From an uncultured Clostridia bacterium (lineage in GTDB: Bacteria; Bacillota; Clostridia; TANB77; CAG-508), in assembly GCA_934149275.1 (NCBI GenBank), contig CAKPEG010000008.1, positions 1 to 64,000 on the forward strand: DNA of 64,000 nucleotides, in the 5' to 3' direction. Position numbers and translations under genes: made by a program. Below, piece after piece: positions 52,205-61,115 of the stretch; the stretch's first letter is position 1; the number at the start of each line of letters is the position of its first letter. The notes under the pieces are model-generated. The model ran no database searches, had not been told where the DNA came from, and saw nothing but the letters and a program-made list of their open reading frames with translations.

Positions 52205-52377
52205 ATGTCAGAAATATAAAAATAAATTTTATTTTGGCTCGTTTCGTGGTTTAGAAATTCTAAGAAAAATCAATCAGCGCCCTCAATCCTGTGAGATTCC
52301 CTAATTGATTTTTCTAAGATTTTCTACTACCATCTCTCACGTCGCAATCATAAATTTTATTTTTATATTTCTGACGT
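52205..52377. repeat. long nested palindrome (element 3)
   Basis: The outer arms 52205-52232 (ATGTCAGAAATATAAAAATA...) and 52350-52377 (ending TTTCTGACGT) pair along almost all of 28 bases. The inner arms 52251-52274 and 52304-52326 also pair (TCTAAGAAAAATCAAT with ATTGATTTTTCT). The tip has CTCA with TGAG (52282-52295). It separates accB from fabZ in one operon. Its fold matches the elements at 8709 and 37878, but not the sequence. Confidence 0.85.
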
Positions 52378-52411
52378 AAAGGATAATGAAATAAGTAAAA
52401 AGGAGTAAAGT

Positions 52412-52834
52412 ATGTTAAATAAAAATGAGATAAAACAAATCATACCTCAAAGAGAACCTTTTTTGATGATTGATGAAGTTGAAGAATATGTACCTGGCGA
52501 ATCAGCTATTGCATACAAACATGTAAGTGAAGATGAATGGTATTTTAAAGGTCATTTTCCTGGAAATCCAATAATGCCTGGGGTTTTAATTACTGAAAGT
52601 TTAGCCCAAACAGGAGCTATTGCAATATTGAGTTTAGAAGCAAATAAAGGTAGAAATGCTTTATTTGCTGGAATTGATAAGATGCGTTTTAAAAAGCAAG
52701 TTGTTCCTGGGGATGTTTTAAAATTAGAAGTAAAAATCATAAAACAAAAAGGTCCAATTGGTGTTGGAGAGGCTTTAGCAACTTGCGATGGAAAAATTGT
52801 TGCTAAAGGTGAACTTACTTTTGCAATTGTTTAA
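52412..52834 (+). CDS. fabZ: 3-hydroxyacyl-ACP dehydratase FabZ
   Basis: This 140-residue hot-dog dehydratase removes water from 3-hydroxyacyl-ACP. The start KNEIKQIIPQREPFLMIDEV is typical. The catalytic His lies in KGHFPGNPIMPGVLITE near residue 48, with the conserved Glu in ESLAQTG. The ribosome site AAAGGAG is strong. It is the first gene after the element 3 palindrome, and accC follows after 15 bases. Confidence 0.97.
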   Translation: MLNKNEIKQIIPQREPFLMIDEVEEYVPGESAIAYKHVSEDEWYFKGHFPGNPIMPGVLITESLAQTGAIAILSLEANKGRNALFAGIDKMRFKKQVVPGDVLKLEVKIIKQKGPIGVGEALATCDGKIVAKGELTFAIV

Positions 52835-52849
52835 AAAGGAGATTTTATA

Positions 52850-54193
52850 ATGAATAAAATATTAATTGCCAATAGAGGTGAAATTGCAGTTAGAGTAATA
52901 CGTGCATGTAAAGAGATGAATATTAAAACTGTTGCTGTTTATTCTGAGGCTGACAAAGATGCTATGCATACTCATTTAGCAGATGAGGCTGTGTGTATCG
53001 GCCCTGCAAATTCTACCAAAAGTTATTTGAATTGTAAAAATATTATTGAAGCAGCTAATATTACTGGAAGTGATAGTATTCATCCTGGGTTCGGTTTTTT
53101 ATCAGAAAATAGTCAGTTTGCCCAAATGTGTGAAGAATCTAATATTAAGTTTATTGGTCCTTCTCATAAGGTTATTGAATTTATGGGAAACAAGTCTAAT
53201 GCTAAAGAATTTATGAAGAATGCGGGAATTCCTGTTATTCCTGGTTCGGATGGAAGCATAAAAGGATTAAAAGATGCACTTGCAGTTGCGGAAAGAATAG
53301 GGTATCCGGTTATGTTGAAGGCTGCTGCAGGTGGTGGCGGAAAAGGAATTCGTGTTGCAAATTCACCTGAGGAATTAGAGAAAAATTATAATATTGTAAA
53401 GCAAGAGGCAAAAATTTCTTTTAATGATGATGAAATTTATATAGAGAAATTTATTAAAAATCCAAGACATGTTGAGATTCAAATATTAGCTGATGAGCAT
53501 GGAAATGTTATTCATTTGGGTGAAAGGGATTGCTCAATTCAAAGAAGAAATCAAAAGGTAATTGAGGAAACACCTTCAACTATTGTTGATGAAAAGCTGA
53601 GAAATAAAATGGGAGAAACTGCCGTGAAGGCTGCTAAATTGGCTGGATATAGTAGTTGTGGAACTGTTGAATTTCTTGTAGATGATGATAAGAAATTTTA
53701 TTTTATGGAAATGAATACAAGAATTCAGGTGGAGCATCCGATTACTGAGATGAGAACAGGTATTGATATTGTTAAACAGCAAATAAAGATTGCTGGTGGT
53801 GAACAATTGAAATTAAAACAAAAGGATGTTGAGTTTAGAGGGCATAGTATAGAATGTAGGATTAATGCTGAAAATCCTTCTAAAAATTTTATGCCTTGTC
53901 CTGGTAAGATAACTGGTTTGAATTTTCCAGGTGGTAAGGGAATCAGAATTGATTCAGCAATTTATGAGGGATATACTATTCCTCCAAATTATGATTCTAT
54001 GATTGCAAAAATTATTGCTTTTGGTGATACAAGAAATGAAGCAATCAGCAAAATGAAAAGAGCTCTTGAGGAAATTGTTATTGAGGGAGTGGATACTAAT
54101 ATTGATTTTTTATTTCAGATTATAAAAAATCAGGATTTCATTAGAGGAAAGTTTGACACATCATTTATTGAAAAAGAAATTTTAAATAAATAA
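52850..54193 (+). CDS. accC: biotin carboxylase AccC
   Basis: This 447-residue ATP-grasp enzyme carboxylates biotin on AccB. The N-terminus KILIANRGEIAVRVIRACKE is canonical. The ATP loop KAAAGGGGKGIRVA is near residue 160, HLGERDCSIQRRNQK near 223 and EMNTRIQVEHPITE near 286, with the catalytic Arg. The C-terminal domain has SIECRINAENP. The ribosome site AAAGGAG is good. accD follows after a gap of 89 bases. Confidence 0.97.
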   Translation: MNKILIANRGEIAVRVIRACKEMNIKTVAVYSEADKDAMHTHLADEAVCIGPANSTKSYLNCKNIIEAANITGSDSIHPGFGFLSENSQFAQMCEESNIKFIGPSHKVIEFMGNKSNAKEFMKNAGIPVIPGSDGSIKGLKDALAVAERIGYPVMLKAAAGGGGKGIRVANSPEELEKNYNIVKQEAKISFNDDEIYIEKFIKNPRHVEIQILADEHGNVIHLGERDCSIQRRNQKVIEETPSTIVDEKLRNKMGETAVKAAKLAGYSSCGTVEFLVDDDKKFYFMEMNTRIQVEHPITEMRTGIDIVKQQIKIAGGEQLKLKQKDVEFRGHSIECRINAENPSKNFMPCPGKITGLNFPGGKGIRIDSAIYEGYTIPPNYDSMIAKIIAFGDTRNEAISKMKRALEEIVIEGVDTNIDFLFQIIKNQDFIRGKFDTSFIEKEILNK

Positions 54194-54282
54194 TAACTAG
54201 TTTCTAAAATGTTATTTTTAATGTGCTTTGTAGCATTTTAGAAACTGTATTATACATTAGCTTTTTTAGGAGTGTAAAAATT

Positions 54283-55131
54283 ATGATTGTTGATAAGATG
54301 AAGAAAAGACCACCTACTGCGAAGAATATAAAGTCTAAAATAGATATTCCTGTTGGTAAATGGGTTAAATGTGATAAATGTAAAGAAATTGTTTATAAAG
54401 AAACTGTAAGAGAGAATATGAGTATTTGTCCTAATTGTGGTGCTTATTTTAGAATGCATATTAATAAAAGACTTGAAACAATTCTCGATGAGGGATCTTA
54501 TAAAAAGTTCGATTTAAATATTGATAATGTTAATCCATTGAATTTAGATGGCTATGAACAGAAAATAAAAACTTTACGAGCTAAAACTGGAATTCAGGAG
54601 GCTGTTAGTGCAGGAATAGGAAAGATTAATGGTGAAGATGTTGTAATATGTGTAATGGATAGTGGATTTTTAATGGGAAGCATGGGAAGTGTAGTTGGTG
54701 AAAAGATTACATATTCTATGGAGAAAGCTATTGAATTGGGTATTCCATTTATAATTTTTTGCACATCAGGTGGTGCTAGAATGCAGGAAGGAATTATTTC
54801 TTTAATGCAAATGGCGAAAACTACTGCAGCTGTTGCAAAATTGAATAAAGCTGGCATTTTGTATATTTCTGTATTGACTGATCCAACTTATGGTGGTGTT
54901 ACTGCTTCTTTTGCTAGCATTGCTGATATTGTTTTGGCTGAGCCTGGTGCAATGATTGGTTTTGCAGGACAAAGGGTAATAAAACAAACGATTGGACAAG
55001 AGTTGCCAGAAGGCTTTCAAACTTCAGAATTTTTACTAGAACATGGTTTTATAGATGAAATAGTTGAAAGAAAAGATATGAAAAGTATGTTATATAAATT
55101 GGTTAAATTTCATAAAAGGAGTGATGTTTAA
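54283..55131 (+). CDS. accD: acetyl-CoA carboxylase beta subunit AccD
   Basis: AccD forms the carboxyltransferase with AccA. The 282-residue product has the N-terminal zinc finger CDKCKEIVYKETVRENMSIC ending in PNC (about residues 29-51) and the crotonase-fold core (GFLMGSMGSVVGEKI, SGGARMQEGIISLMQMAK, VLTDPTYGGVTASFA). The start at 54283 follows TAGGAG; the frame begins upstream at 54223 without a ribosome site. The accA start overlaps its stop (TAATG), which couples the two subunits. Confidence 0.96.
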   Translation: MIVDKMKKRPPTAKNIKSKIDIPVGKWVKCDKCKEIVYKETVRENMSICPNCGAYFRMHINKRLETILDEGSYKKFDLNIDNVNPLNLDGYEQKIKTLRAKTGIQEAVSAGIGKINGEDVVICVMDSGFLMGSMGSVVGEKITYSMEKAIELGIPFIIFCTSGGARMQEGIISLMQMAKTTAAVAKLNKAGILYISVLTDPTYGGVTASFASIADIVLAEPGAMIGFAGQRVIKQTIGQELPEGFQTSEFLLEHGFIDEIVERKDMKSMLYKLVKFHKRSDV

Positions 55132-55913
55132 TGAAAAAAGTTACTGCATGGGAAAGGGTTGAAATTGCTAGGTCACCTAATCGAAAAACATCTCTTGATT
55201 ATATTGATGAAATTTTTGATGAGTTTATTGAATTGCATGGCGATAGAATGGGATATGATGACAAGTCAATTGTGTGTGGTATTGCTAGAATAGGTAATCA
55301 AAGTTTTACAATTATTGCTGAACAGAAAGGTAGAAATACTAAGGAGAATATTGAAAGAAATTTTGGAATGCCTAATCCTGAAAGTTATAGAAAGGCTATA
55401 AGATTTATGAAACAGGCAGAAAAGTTTCATAGACCTGTTATAACTTTTATTGATACTAAAGGTGCGTATCCTGGAATTGAGGCTGAGGAAAAAGGCCAAG
55501 GTGAAGCAATTGCTAGTTCTATGCTTGAAATGGCTGGACTTAGGGTTCCAATTATTTCTATTGTCATAGGTGAAGGTTCAAGTGGTGGCGCTTTAGCTAT
55601 TGGTGTAGGAAATAGAGTTTTTATGTTAGAAAATGCAATTTATTCGATTCTTTCGCCAGAGGGATATGCTAGTATTCTATGGAAGGATTCTTCAAAGGCT
55701 AAGGAAGCTGCTGAAAAAATGAAACTTACTGCTTATGATTTATATGATTTAAAGGTTATTGATAAAATAATTGAAGAGTCTGATGAAACAGCAAATACTT
55801 TAAAGTGTGAGATTTGCAAGGCTATAGATGAGTTGTTGCAATTATCTGATGAGGAGCTTGTTGAAGATAGATATGCTAAGTTTAGGAATATGGGTGAGTA
55901 TAAGAAGGTTTAA
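55131..55913 (+). CDS. accA: acetyl-CoA carboxylase alpha subunit AccA
   Basis: This 260-residue subunit completes the carboxyltransferase. It has the N-terminal AWERVEIARSPNRKTSLDYI, the core GRNTKENIERNFGMPNPESY, FIDTKGAYPGIEAEEKGQGE near residue 105 and IGEGSSGGALAIGVGN near 145, with ILSPEGYASILWKDSSKA. It is shorter than the E. coli form, as is usual in Clostridia. The start overlaps the accD stop by one base. fabI follows closely. Confidence 0.96.
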   Translation: MKKVTAWERVEIARSPNRKTSLDYIDEIFDEFIELHGDRMGYDDKSIVCGIARIGNQSFTIIAEQKGRNTKENIERNFGMPNPESYRKAIRFMKQAEKFHRPVITFIDTKGAYPGIEAEEKGQGEAIASSMLEMAGLRVPIISIVIGEGSSGGALAIGVGNRVFMLENAIYSILSPEGYASILWKDSSKAKEAAEKMKLTAYDLYDLKVIDKIIEESDETANTLKCEICKAIDELLQLSDEELVEDRYAKFRNMGEYKKV

Positions 55914-55948
55914 TATTAATTATAATGATTGAAAGGTTGGATTTTGAT

Positions 55949-56722
55949 ATGTTATTAGAAAATAAAAAAATATTAATAATGGGAATTAGGAATAAGTGGA
56001 GCATTGCGTATGGAATTGCAAAGTCTGCTTATGAAAATGGGGCAAAATTGATTTTTACTTTTATGGGTGAGGATAATAGAAAGAAAATTGAAGAATTGGT
56101 TTCTGATTTTGCTGGAAGTAAGTGCTATTGTTTGAACGGTGCTTCTGAAGATGAATTGGTTGAAAAATGTTTCAAAAAAATTAAAGAGGAAAATGGTAAA
56201 GTTGATGGAATTGTTCATGCGATTGCACATGCAAATACAGAAGATTTACACAATGATTTTATTTATACAAGTAAAGAGGGATTTGCACATGCTTGTGATG
56301 TAAGTAGTTATTCATTTGTGCTTGTAGCTAGAATGGCTAAACAAATGGATTTGTTAAATGAAAATGCTAGTTTAGTTACTTTAACTTACCACGGTTCTAC
56401 TAAAGTTTTAGAAGGGTATAATGTTATGGGTGTTGCTAAAGCTGCGTTAGAGACGAGTGTTAGATATTTAGCTGAAAATCTTGGTAAGGAAGGTGTTCGT
56501 GTGAATGCTGTTTCTGCTGGACCTATTAAAACTTTATCTGCTAAGGGAATAAAAGATTTTGGAAGTATTTTAAATATTGTTGAGGAAAAGGCACCATTAC
56601 ATAAAAATGTTACTACTAGTCAAGTTGGGGATGTCGCAACGTTTTTATTATCTGGTATGTCAAGCTGTGTTACGGGACATGTACTTTATGCTGATAATGG
56701 TTATAACATAATGGGAGTTTAG
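55949..56722 (+). CDS. fabI: enoyl-ACP reductase FabI
   Basis: This SDR-type reductase does the last step of each elongation cycle and is the triclosan target. The product (about 257 residues) begins MLLENKKILIMGIRNKWSIA. Catalytic residues are Tyr in TLTYHGSTKVL near 149 and Tyr-x6-Lys in YNVMGVAKAAL near 159. AGPIKTLSAKGIKDF is a FabI hallmark. The frame has another ATG at 55925, but homology and spacing favour 55949. It ends the operon. Many Clostridia use FabK here, so FabI is worth noting. Confidence 0.92.
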   Translation: MLLENKKILIMGIRNKWSIAYGIAKSAYENGAKLIFTFMGEDNRKKIEELVSDFAGSKCYCLNGASEDELVEKCFKKIKEENGKVDGIVHAIAHANTEDLHNDFIYTSKEGFAHACDVSSYSFVLVARMAKQMDLLNENASLVTLTYHGSTKVLEGYNVMGVAKAALETSVRYLAENLGKEGVRVNAVSAGPIKTLSAKGIKDFGSILNIVEEKAPLHKNVTTSQVGDVATFLLSGMSSCVTGHVLYADNGYNIMGV

Positions 56723-56921
56723 GACTACAAAATCCTGCAAAGTGTTGAGCTACTGGGACTTTTATTGAGAAAATGCAATAAAATGATTAAGAACAATATT
56801 TAATAAGATAAACATATATTGGAAATGAAATTTGAGCTAAAATGGTTAAATTTGACTGAAATTGGTTAAAATTAACTTGTTTATCAAATTGCTTTTTAAT
56901 TTGAAAAATCGTATTATTACT

Positions 56922-56955
56922 GTGTTAGCCTTAAAAGTGGTTAGCACTATTTTTT
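56922..56955 (+). terminator. intrinsic terminator after the fatty-acid operon
   Basis: GTGTTAGCC (56922-56930) pairs with GGTTAGCAC (56939-56947), with two G-U pairs, and a run of six T follows. The stretch 56723-57010 otherwise holds two similar GGTTAAA/TTAAAA motifs (56841-56880) and no gene. Confidence 0.75.
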
Positions 56956-57010
56956 ATGAGCAGGCGAATCGGCTGTAACTAGCTTGGATTGCTTGTTATA
57001 GGAGAATCAT

Positions 57011-57982
57011 ATGAAGAAAAAGAAAAAAGCAAAACCGCGAATACAGATGTCTCTTGAAGAGACTGTATTCAAAAAATATTTTAAAGAAATGGAGGAATTG
57101 AAAGAGAAATCAAATATTAAATTTAATTTGTTTCAATCTTTGCCAGAAAAAGATTTTTTAAATGGCATTTTGAAATTAACTTATTTTTATGACCAGAATT
57201 TTATTGGTAACAAAGATTTTATGCATGTACCGGATGTTTCACAGGTTTATCAAAATGTGACTAGGTATCCTGTTATACTTGCAACGCAGAGAAATGAGTT
57301 TGGTGAAAATGATATTATTGGAGCGACAACAGTTAAAATTGAAAATAATTTAAAAAAGTCTGATAATCCGTTTTTCCCAACTTCAAATGAAAATGTGATG
57401 TTTATAACAGGTGTTCTTGCAAAGCAGAATATTTTTGATGTGTATGGAAATAAAGTAAAAGGAATTGGTAAGCAATTATATAGGTCTGCAATTAAAGGTG
57501 CTTATGAGTTGAATAAGGAAAGTAAAGTACGTTTAGCGTGTGAGATTGATTGTAGAAACAAAAATAGTTTTGATGCTTTGTGTAAGACGGTTAAATCGTT
57601 GCAGGAAGATGGATTAAATGTAGGATTAAAGCTGGTAGGTTATTATGAAATTATGAATAAAAACATAGAATTAAAAGAGGCTCCAACTTTTATGTTTGAA
57701 ATAGATTTTCAAAATAAAGGTGAAGAGAGTTCTGAAAAAGTTTTTTCTTATGTTGATTTGGATAAGGATAATTTGTTTAAAAAATTGTCTCATATTATAA
57801 AAAGAAATACATATGAAAAACGTAGTTATTTGAATATGTATGAACATGATTTTGTTGTATACCATGAAATTAAACCAGTAAATGCACTTAATATGAGCAT
57901 AGAGCCTGGAAGTACGGCAGTTGGTAATGAAAGAACACCAAGGTTTGAAAAAGTTCAGGTAGAATCTATGAATATATTGTAG
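57011..57982 (+). CDS. GNAT-like protein in an ATP-grasp ligase operon
   Basis: This 323-residue cytosolic protein has a Lys-rich start. The central part (about 85-220) resembles a GNAT acetyltransferase fold: a strand ending in DIIGATTVKIENN, then MFITGVLAKQNIFDVYGNKV, and the acetyl-CoA-loop-like KGIGKQLYRSAIKGA near 155 (compare Q/RxxGxG/A). The C-terminal 90 residues, including HDFVVYHEIKPVNAL, are not recognised. Its stop is 20 bases ahead of the ATP-grasp gene, so the two form an operon. It may acetylate or otherwise modify the ligase substrate or product; this is a hypothesis. Confidence 0.6.
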   Translation: MKKKKKAKPRIQMSLEETVFKKYFKEMEELKEKSNIKFNLFQSLPEKDFLNGILKLTYFYDQNFIGNKDFMHVPDVSQVYQNVTRYPVILATQRNEFGENDIIGATTVKIENNLKKSDNPFFPTSNENVMFITGVLAKQNIFDVYGNKVKGIGKQLYRSAIKGAYELNKESKVRLACEIDCRNKNSFDALCKTVKSLQEDGLNVGLKLVGYYEIMNKNIELKEAPTFMFEIDFQNKGEESSEKVFSYVDLDKDNLFKKLSHIIKRNTYEKRSYLNMYEHDFVVYHEIKPVNALNMSIEPGSTAVGNERTPRFEKVQVESMNIL

Positions 57983-58002
57983 TTGTAAGAAAGTGAGTTA
58001 TT

Positions 58003-59769
58003 ATGAAAATAGAAAAATATAATATTAGTCTCGAAAGAGAGTTTGTAAGAATTAATTCAAAAAATAAGTTGGTTGAAACAAGTTTTCCTAAGGCATTTGG
58101 CTGTAAGGAAAAAAATCCGTTAATTACGGCTGATGACGATGATGTTGTTTTTAAAATTAAAACGCCAATGGAAGAAAATTTATTTGATGCGTATGATAAA
58201 TTTAATGAAATAACAAATGTTGTTATTGAAGAGTTATATAAGATTAATCAATATATGTGGACGTTTGGAACTTTTAAGAAGAAGGATGAAAAGATAAAAT
58301 TAAAGGTTCAAATGGGAATTATATTGGATGAAGAGTTTTATGATGAAATTAGAGAAAAGGATTTTTTACCAGATGATATTGAAGAGGCTAATGAGAAGAT
58401 TAAGAAAGAGTTTGAGCGTAAGTTAGAACTTATTCAGCCGTTGTTTGGTAAGTGTAAGATTATTGCTGGAAAGAATAAGTTGAGGATTTCATCAATAGGT
58501 ATTAATTATCGTTCAAAGTGTGGTTTGTCAGAAGCTGATGCAATGTTTTTATTAACATTTATTTTTGGTTGCTTAGGAAATGATGAGTCAAAGAGCTTGA
58601 AAGAGGAGATTAAGTATTTATATAAGGTAGAGAAAAAGTATAATTTGAAGACTAAATCAGGTCTTGAATCTATTGAAGCTGAGGTTAAAGCTGGATTGTG
58701 TAGATTTGATGAGGATTCTTTAGCAGATGAGAAAGTTGAGGAACTTTTGAGTTTGTATACTAATGAAGGTCACAATGCTAGATATTGTCTTCAAAATTAT
58801 AAGAAGCTAGTTAGTGAATCTGTAGTTTTAATTAAAGATGCTATTGCTAATGGTGTTGATTATGAAGTTTTGAATGAGTTAAAAAGCATTGTTCAATTCT
58901 ATTATAAGGCCAGAGAGGAGTTTGTAATTGAGGGAAATAAGACTGATAAAGATACATATATTTTCCCAATTATTACTGATGATAAGTTTACTTCAAAGCA
59001 GATAATGAAAGAACATGGTCTGAATGTTCCGAATGCTATTTTGCTAAATAGAAATATGAATGCTCAGGATAGAGAAGAGTTATTGAAGGAATTTTATAAT
59101 CGTTCTTTGGTTGTAAAGCCTAGAAATACGAACTATGGTACTGGTATTACTGTATTTGCTAAAAGTGCTTCTAAAGCTCAGATTATGAATGCTGTTGATT
59201 ATGCGTTTAAGTTTGATGAAAATGTTTTGATTGAGCAGTATGTAAAGGGGATGGAGTATCGTTTCTTAGTTGTAAATGGAAAATGCTTGAGTGTTGCTCA
59301 TAGAAGGGCTGCTAGTGTTGTTGGAAATGGAAAGAGTACAATTAAGGAATTGATTGATGCGAAAAATAAAGAGCCTTGGCATTTCTTGACTGGAACTCCT
59401 GTTAAGATGGATGAGCCGGTTGTTGAGTATTTGAGGGTTCAAGGCTATGATTATGAAACGGTTTTACCTGCTGGAAAGAGAGTTTTCTTGAGAACAAATT
59501 CAAATTGTTCTACTGGCGGTGAGAGCGTTGATATGACTGAGATTATGCCAACATATTTCAAAAAGGTCGCTGAGAAAGCGTCTCGTGCATTTGATGCAAA
59601 AATTTGCGGTGTTGATATAATTATTGAGGATTTGGACGAGGAAAATTATTCAATTATTGAGATTAATGATAATCCTGGCTATTCAATTAATGAATGGCCT
59701 TATGAGGGAAAAGGTGAAAAGATTGGTGTTGCGATACTAAAATTGTTGAATCTTTTGCCTAAAGAGTAA
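58003..59769 (+). CDS. GshF-like ATP-grasp ligase with altered GCS-like domain
   Basis: The product has 588 residues. The C-terminal half (about 325-588) is an ATP-grasp domain of the GshF/cyanophycin-synthetase type: VVKPRNTNYGTGITVFAKSA near 370, NVLIEQYVKGMEYRFLVVNG near 408, and the metal site IIEINDNPGYSINEWPYEG near 548. The N-terminal half resembles a glutamate-cysteine ligase domain (ISLEREFVRINSKNKLVETS, PKAFGCKEKNPLITADDDDV). It is about 120 residues shorter than in GshF, and the usual DFSE-x-Q-x-E region is replaced by Asp-rich sequence. It probably makes a peptide-like bond, but not certainly glutathione. Confidence 0.75.
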   Translation: MKIEKYNISLEREFVRINSKNKLVETSFPKAFGCKEKNPLITADDDDVVFKIKTPMEENLFDAYDKFNEITNVVIEELYKINQYMWTFGTFKKKDEKIKLKVQMGIILDEEFYDEIREKDFLPDDIEEANEKIKKEFERKLELIQPLFGKCKIIAGKNKLRISSIGINYRSKCGLSEADAMFLLTFIFGCLGNDESKSLKEEIKYLYKVEKKYNLKTKSGLESIEAEVKAGLCRFDEDSLADEKVEELLSLYTNEGHNARYCLQNYKKLVSESVVLIKDAIANGVDYEVLNELKSIVQFYYKAREEFVIEGNKTDKDTYIFPIITDDKFTSKQIMKEHGLNVPNAILLNRNMNAQDREELLKEFYNRSLVVKPRNTNYGTGITVFAKSASKAQIMNAVDYAFKFDENVLIEQYVKGMEYRFLVVNGKCLSVAHRRAASVVGNGKSTIKELIDAKNKEPWHFLTGTPVKMDEPVVEYLRVQGYDYETVLPAGKRVFLRTNSNCSTGGESVDMTEIMPTYFKKVAEKASRAFDAKICGVDIIIEDLDEENYSIIEINDNPGYSINEWPYEGKGEKIGVAILKLLNLLPKE

Positions 59770-59896
59770 TTATTATATGTTGATGTATGTTTTATGAAAC
59801 TGAGATAGTAAAACTAATATGATAATTTAAATTTAGAATGTTAATAAATGATTATTTCTCAGCATAATTGGAGGTTTATCATAAAGTTAAAAAAAG

Positions 59897-59928
59897 ACCA
59901 ACCTTGACGAAACAAGGTTGGTTTTTTG
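59897..59928. terminator. bidirectional terminator
   Basis: ACCAACCTTG (59897-59906) pairs perfectly with CAAGGTTGGT (59913-59922), flanked by A and T runs. It lies between the ATP-grasp gene and the convergent RelA-like gene. Confidence 0.95.
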
Positions 59929-59952
59929 AGTTCCATTGAACTCATAGATGTG

Positions 59953-59963
59953 ATGTGAGACAT
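59953..59963. repeat. ATGTGAGACAT site, left of the RelA-like gene
   Basis: ATGTGAGACAT is a palindrome with a 3-base centre. Its reverse complement lies at 61116-61126, on the other side of the RelA-like gene. The two sites flank that gene exactly. They could be binding sites or the ends of an inserted cassette. Confidence 0.45.
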
Positions 59964-59985
59964 ATTAAATGTGTTAATTGGTTCC

Positions 59986-61080
59986 TTACCAGATTGAGAT
60001 TGTATTCATACGACGACTGTTAAAATCTTTGCCAAAATGAATACCATCCTGGTCATTGTGTATGTTTTTGTAACTATTAAAGAAGCGAATGTTTGCATCT
60101 TTAAGTTCGTCTTCACTTAATGTGAAGATTTTTTTATACTGTTTCACACGGTCTTTGTGAACATCATGTGATGCATTGATGTCGTTTTCAGCATGATTGT
60201 CCATCGCCCAGGTTCTAAACTGCAGTTCAATCTGTAATCCTGCGAGTTCAGGTGAAGTGTTGTCTAACGCCAAAATTACATGGATAGACTGGTATCCATT
60301 TTCCTTAGGATTAAGATAGTACTTGATGTTGCCAGCAAGATATTTTACCAATTCGAAATCTTCCGGTGTAGGAAGTTCAATATCAGGATATTTTGCTGGA
60401 TCAAATCTAGTTGGATCGTCTTTCCTGAAAAGTGGCATTGGTGAAAACGGTAAGTTGAACACATGATTAATGGTTGCTAGCTGAAGACTATTGAAATTTG
60501 CTTGGGCAAATTTTAAGAAATCTTTTCGGTCTTCATGACTTGGACTGCATAAAACGTTGATAACTTTCGTTAACAAAAAACATAAATCATGAATTCCTTC
60601 GTAATTTATAACGCGTATTCCGAATCTATCCATAAGCGGTGTAGGGTCATCTACGTCAGCTAAGCTGAGTATTTTTGCCAATTCGCTTTCAACAGATTTC
60701 CGTCTTGCTTTTACAACAACGTCTAACTCCATTTTGTACTGATGGTTAATCCAAATCACAATGTACAGAATAACATGTAAAATTGCTTCTACACATTCTG
60801 TAATTTTGAACGTTGGAAGCCGTCCACCAATACATTTGGCAAGTTTGTCTTTAAATGCTCCAAGAATTTTTTTATCCTTGGAATTAGATGTTGTAACTGA
60901 TGCAAGTTCTTTTTGTAAATGTTCTTCAACTTCTGTTCCATTGATGTTTTGCTTTCGTGCTGCCGATGCATATGAATTATGAATGTTCTGAGCCAGCTCA
61001 GAGGACATATTCATTTTGGGTTCTTTTTTTTCATCTGCAACTTCAGTGTTTATAGTTTCAAAAAATTCATTATCTTTCAT
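59986..61080 (-). CDS. stand-alone RelA/SpoT synthetase-domain protein
   Basis: The 364-residue product has one nucleotidyl/pyrophosphokinase domain of the RelA/SpoT type and no HD, TGS or ACT domain. The ATP-binding stretch VVKARRKSVESELAKI is near residue 122, DRFGIRVINYEG near 149, YQSIHVILAL near 262 and ELQFRTWAMDNHAEN near 284, in which the usual Trp is replaced. The N-terminal 100 residues are unique. Base and codon use are more GC-rich than its neighbours, suggesting transfer. Stand-alone synthetases can make (p)ppGpp or, as ToxSAS toxins, block translation. No antitoxin gene is obvious. The ribosome site AAAAGGAGG is strong. Confidence 0.8.
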   Translation of the reverse strand: MKDNEFFETINTEVADEKKEPKMNMSSELAQNIHNSYASAARKQNINGTEVEEHLQKELASVTTSNSKDKKILGAFKDKLAKCIGGRLPTFKITECVEAILHVILYIVIWINHQYKMELDVVVKARRKSVESELAKILSLADVDDPTPLMDRFGIRVINYEGIHDLCFLLTKVINVLCSPSHEDRKDFLKFAQANFNSLQLATINHVFNLPFSPMPLFRKDDPTRFDPAKYPDIELPTPEDFELVKYLAGNIKYYLNPKENGYQSIHVILALDNTSPELAGLQIELQFRTWAMDNHAENDINASHDVHKDRVKQYKKIFTLSEDELKDANIRFFNSYKNIHNDQDGIHFGKDFNSRRMNTISIW

Positions 61081-61115
61081 AGCAAGAGCCTCCTTTTGCT
61101 GTGGTTGTATAGTTC

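Noticed and set aside
58003..59769. Ordinary bifunctional glutathione synthase GshF
   Set aside because: The first domain is too short and lacks the conserved Glu pattern, so glutathione synthesis cannot be claimed.
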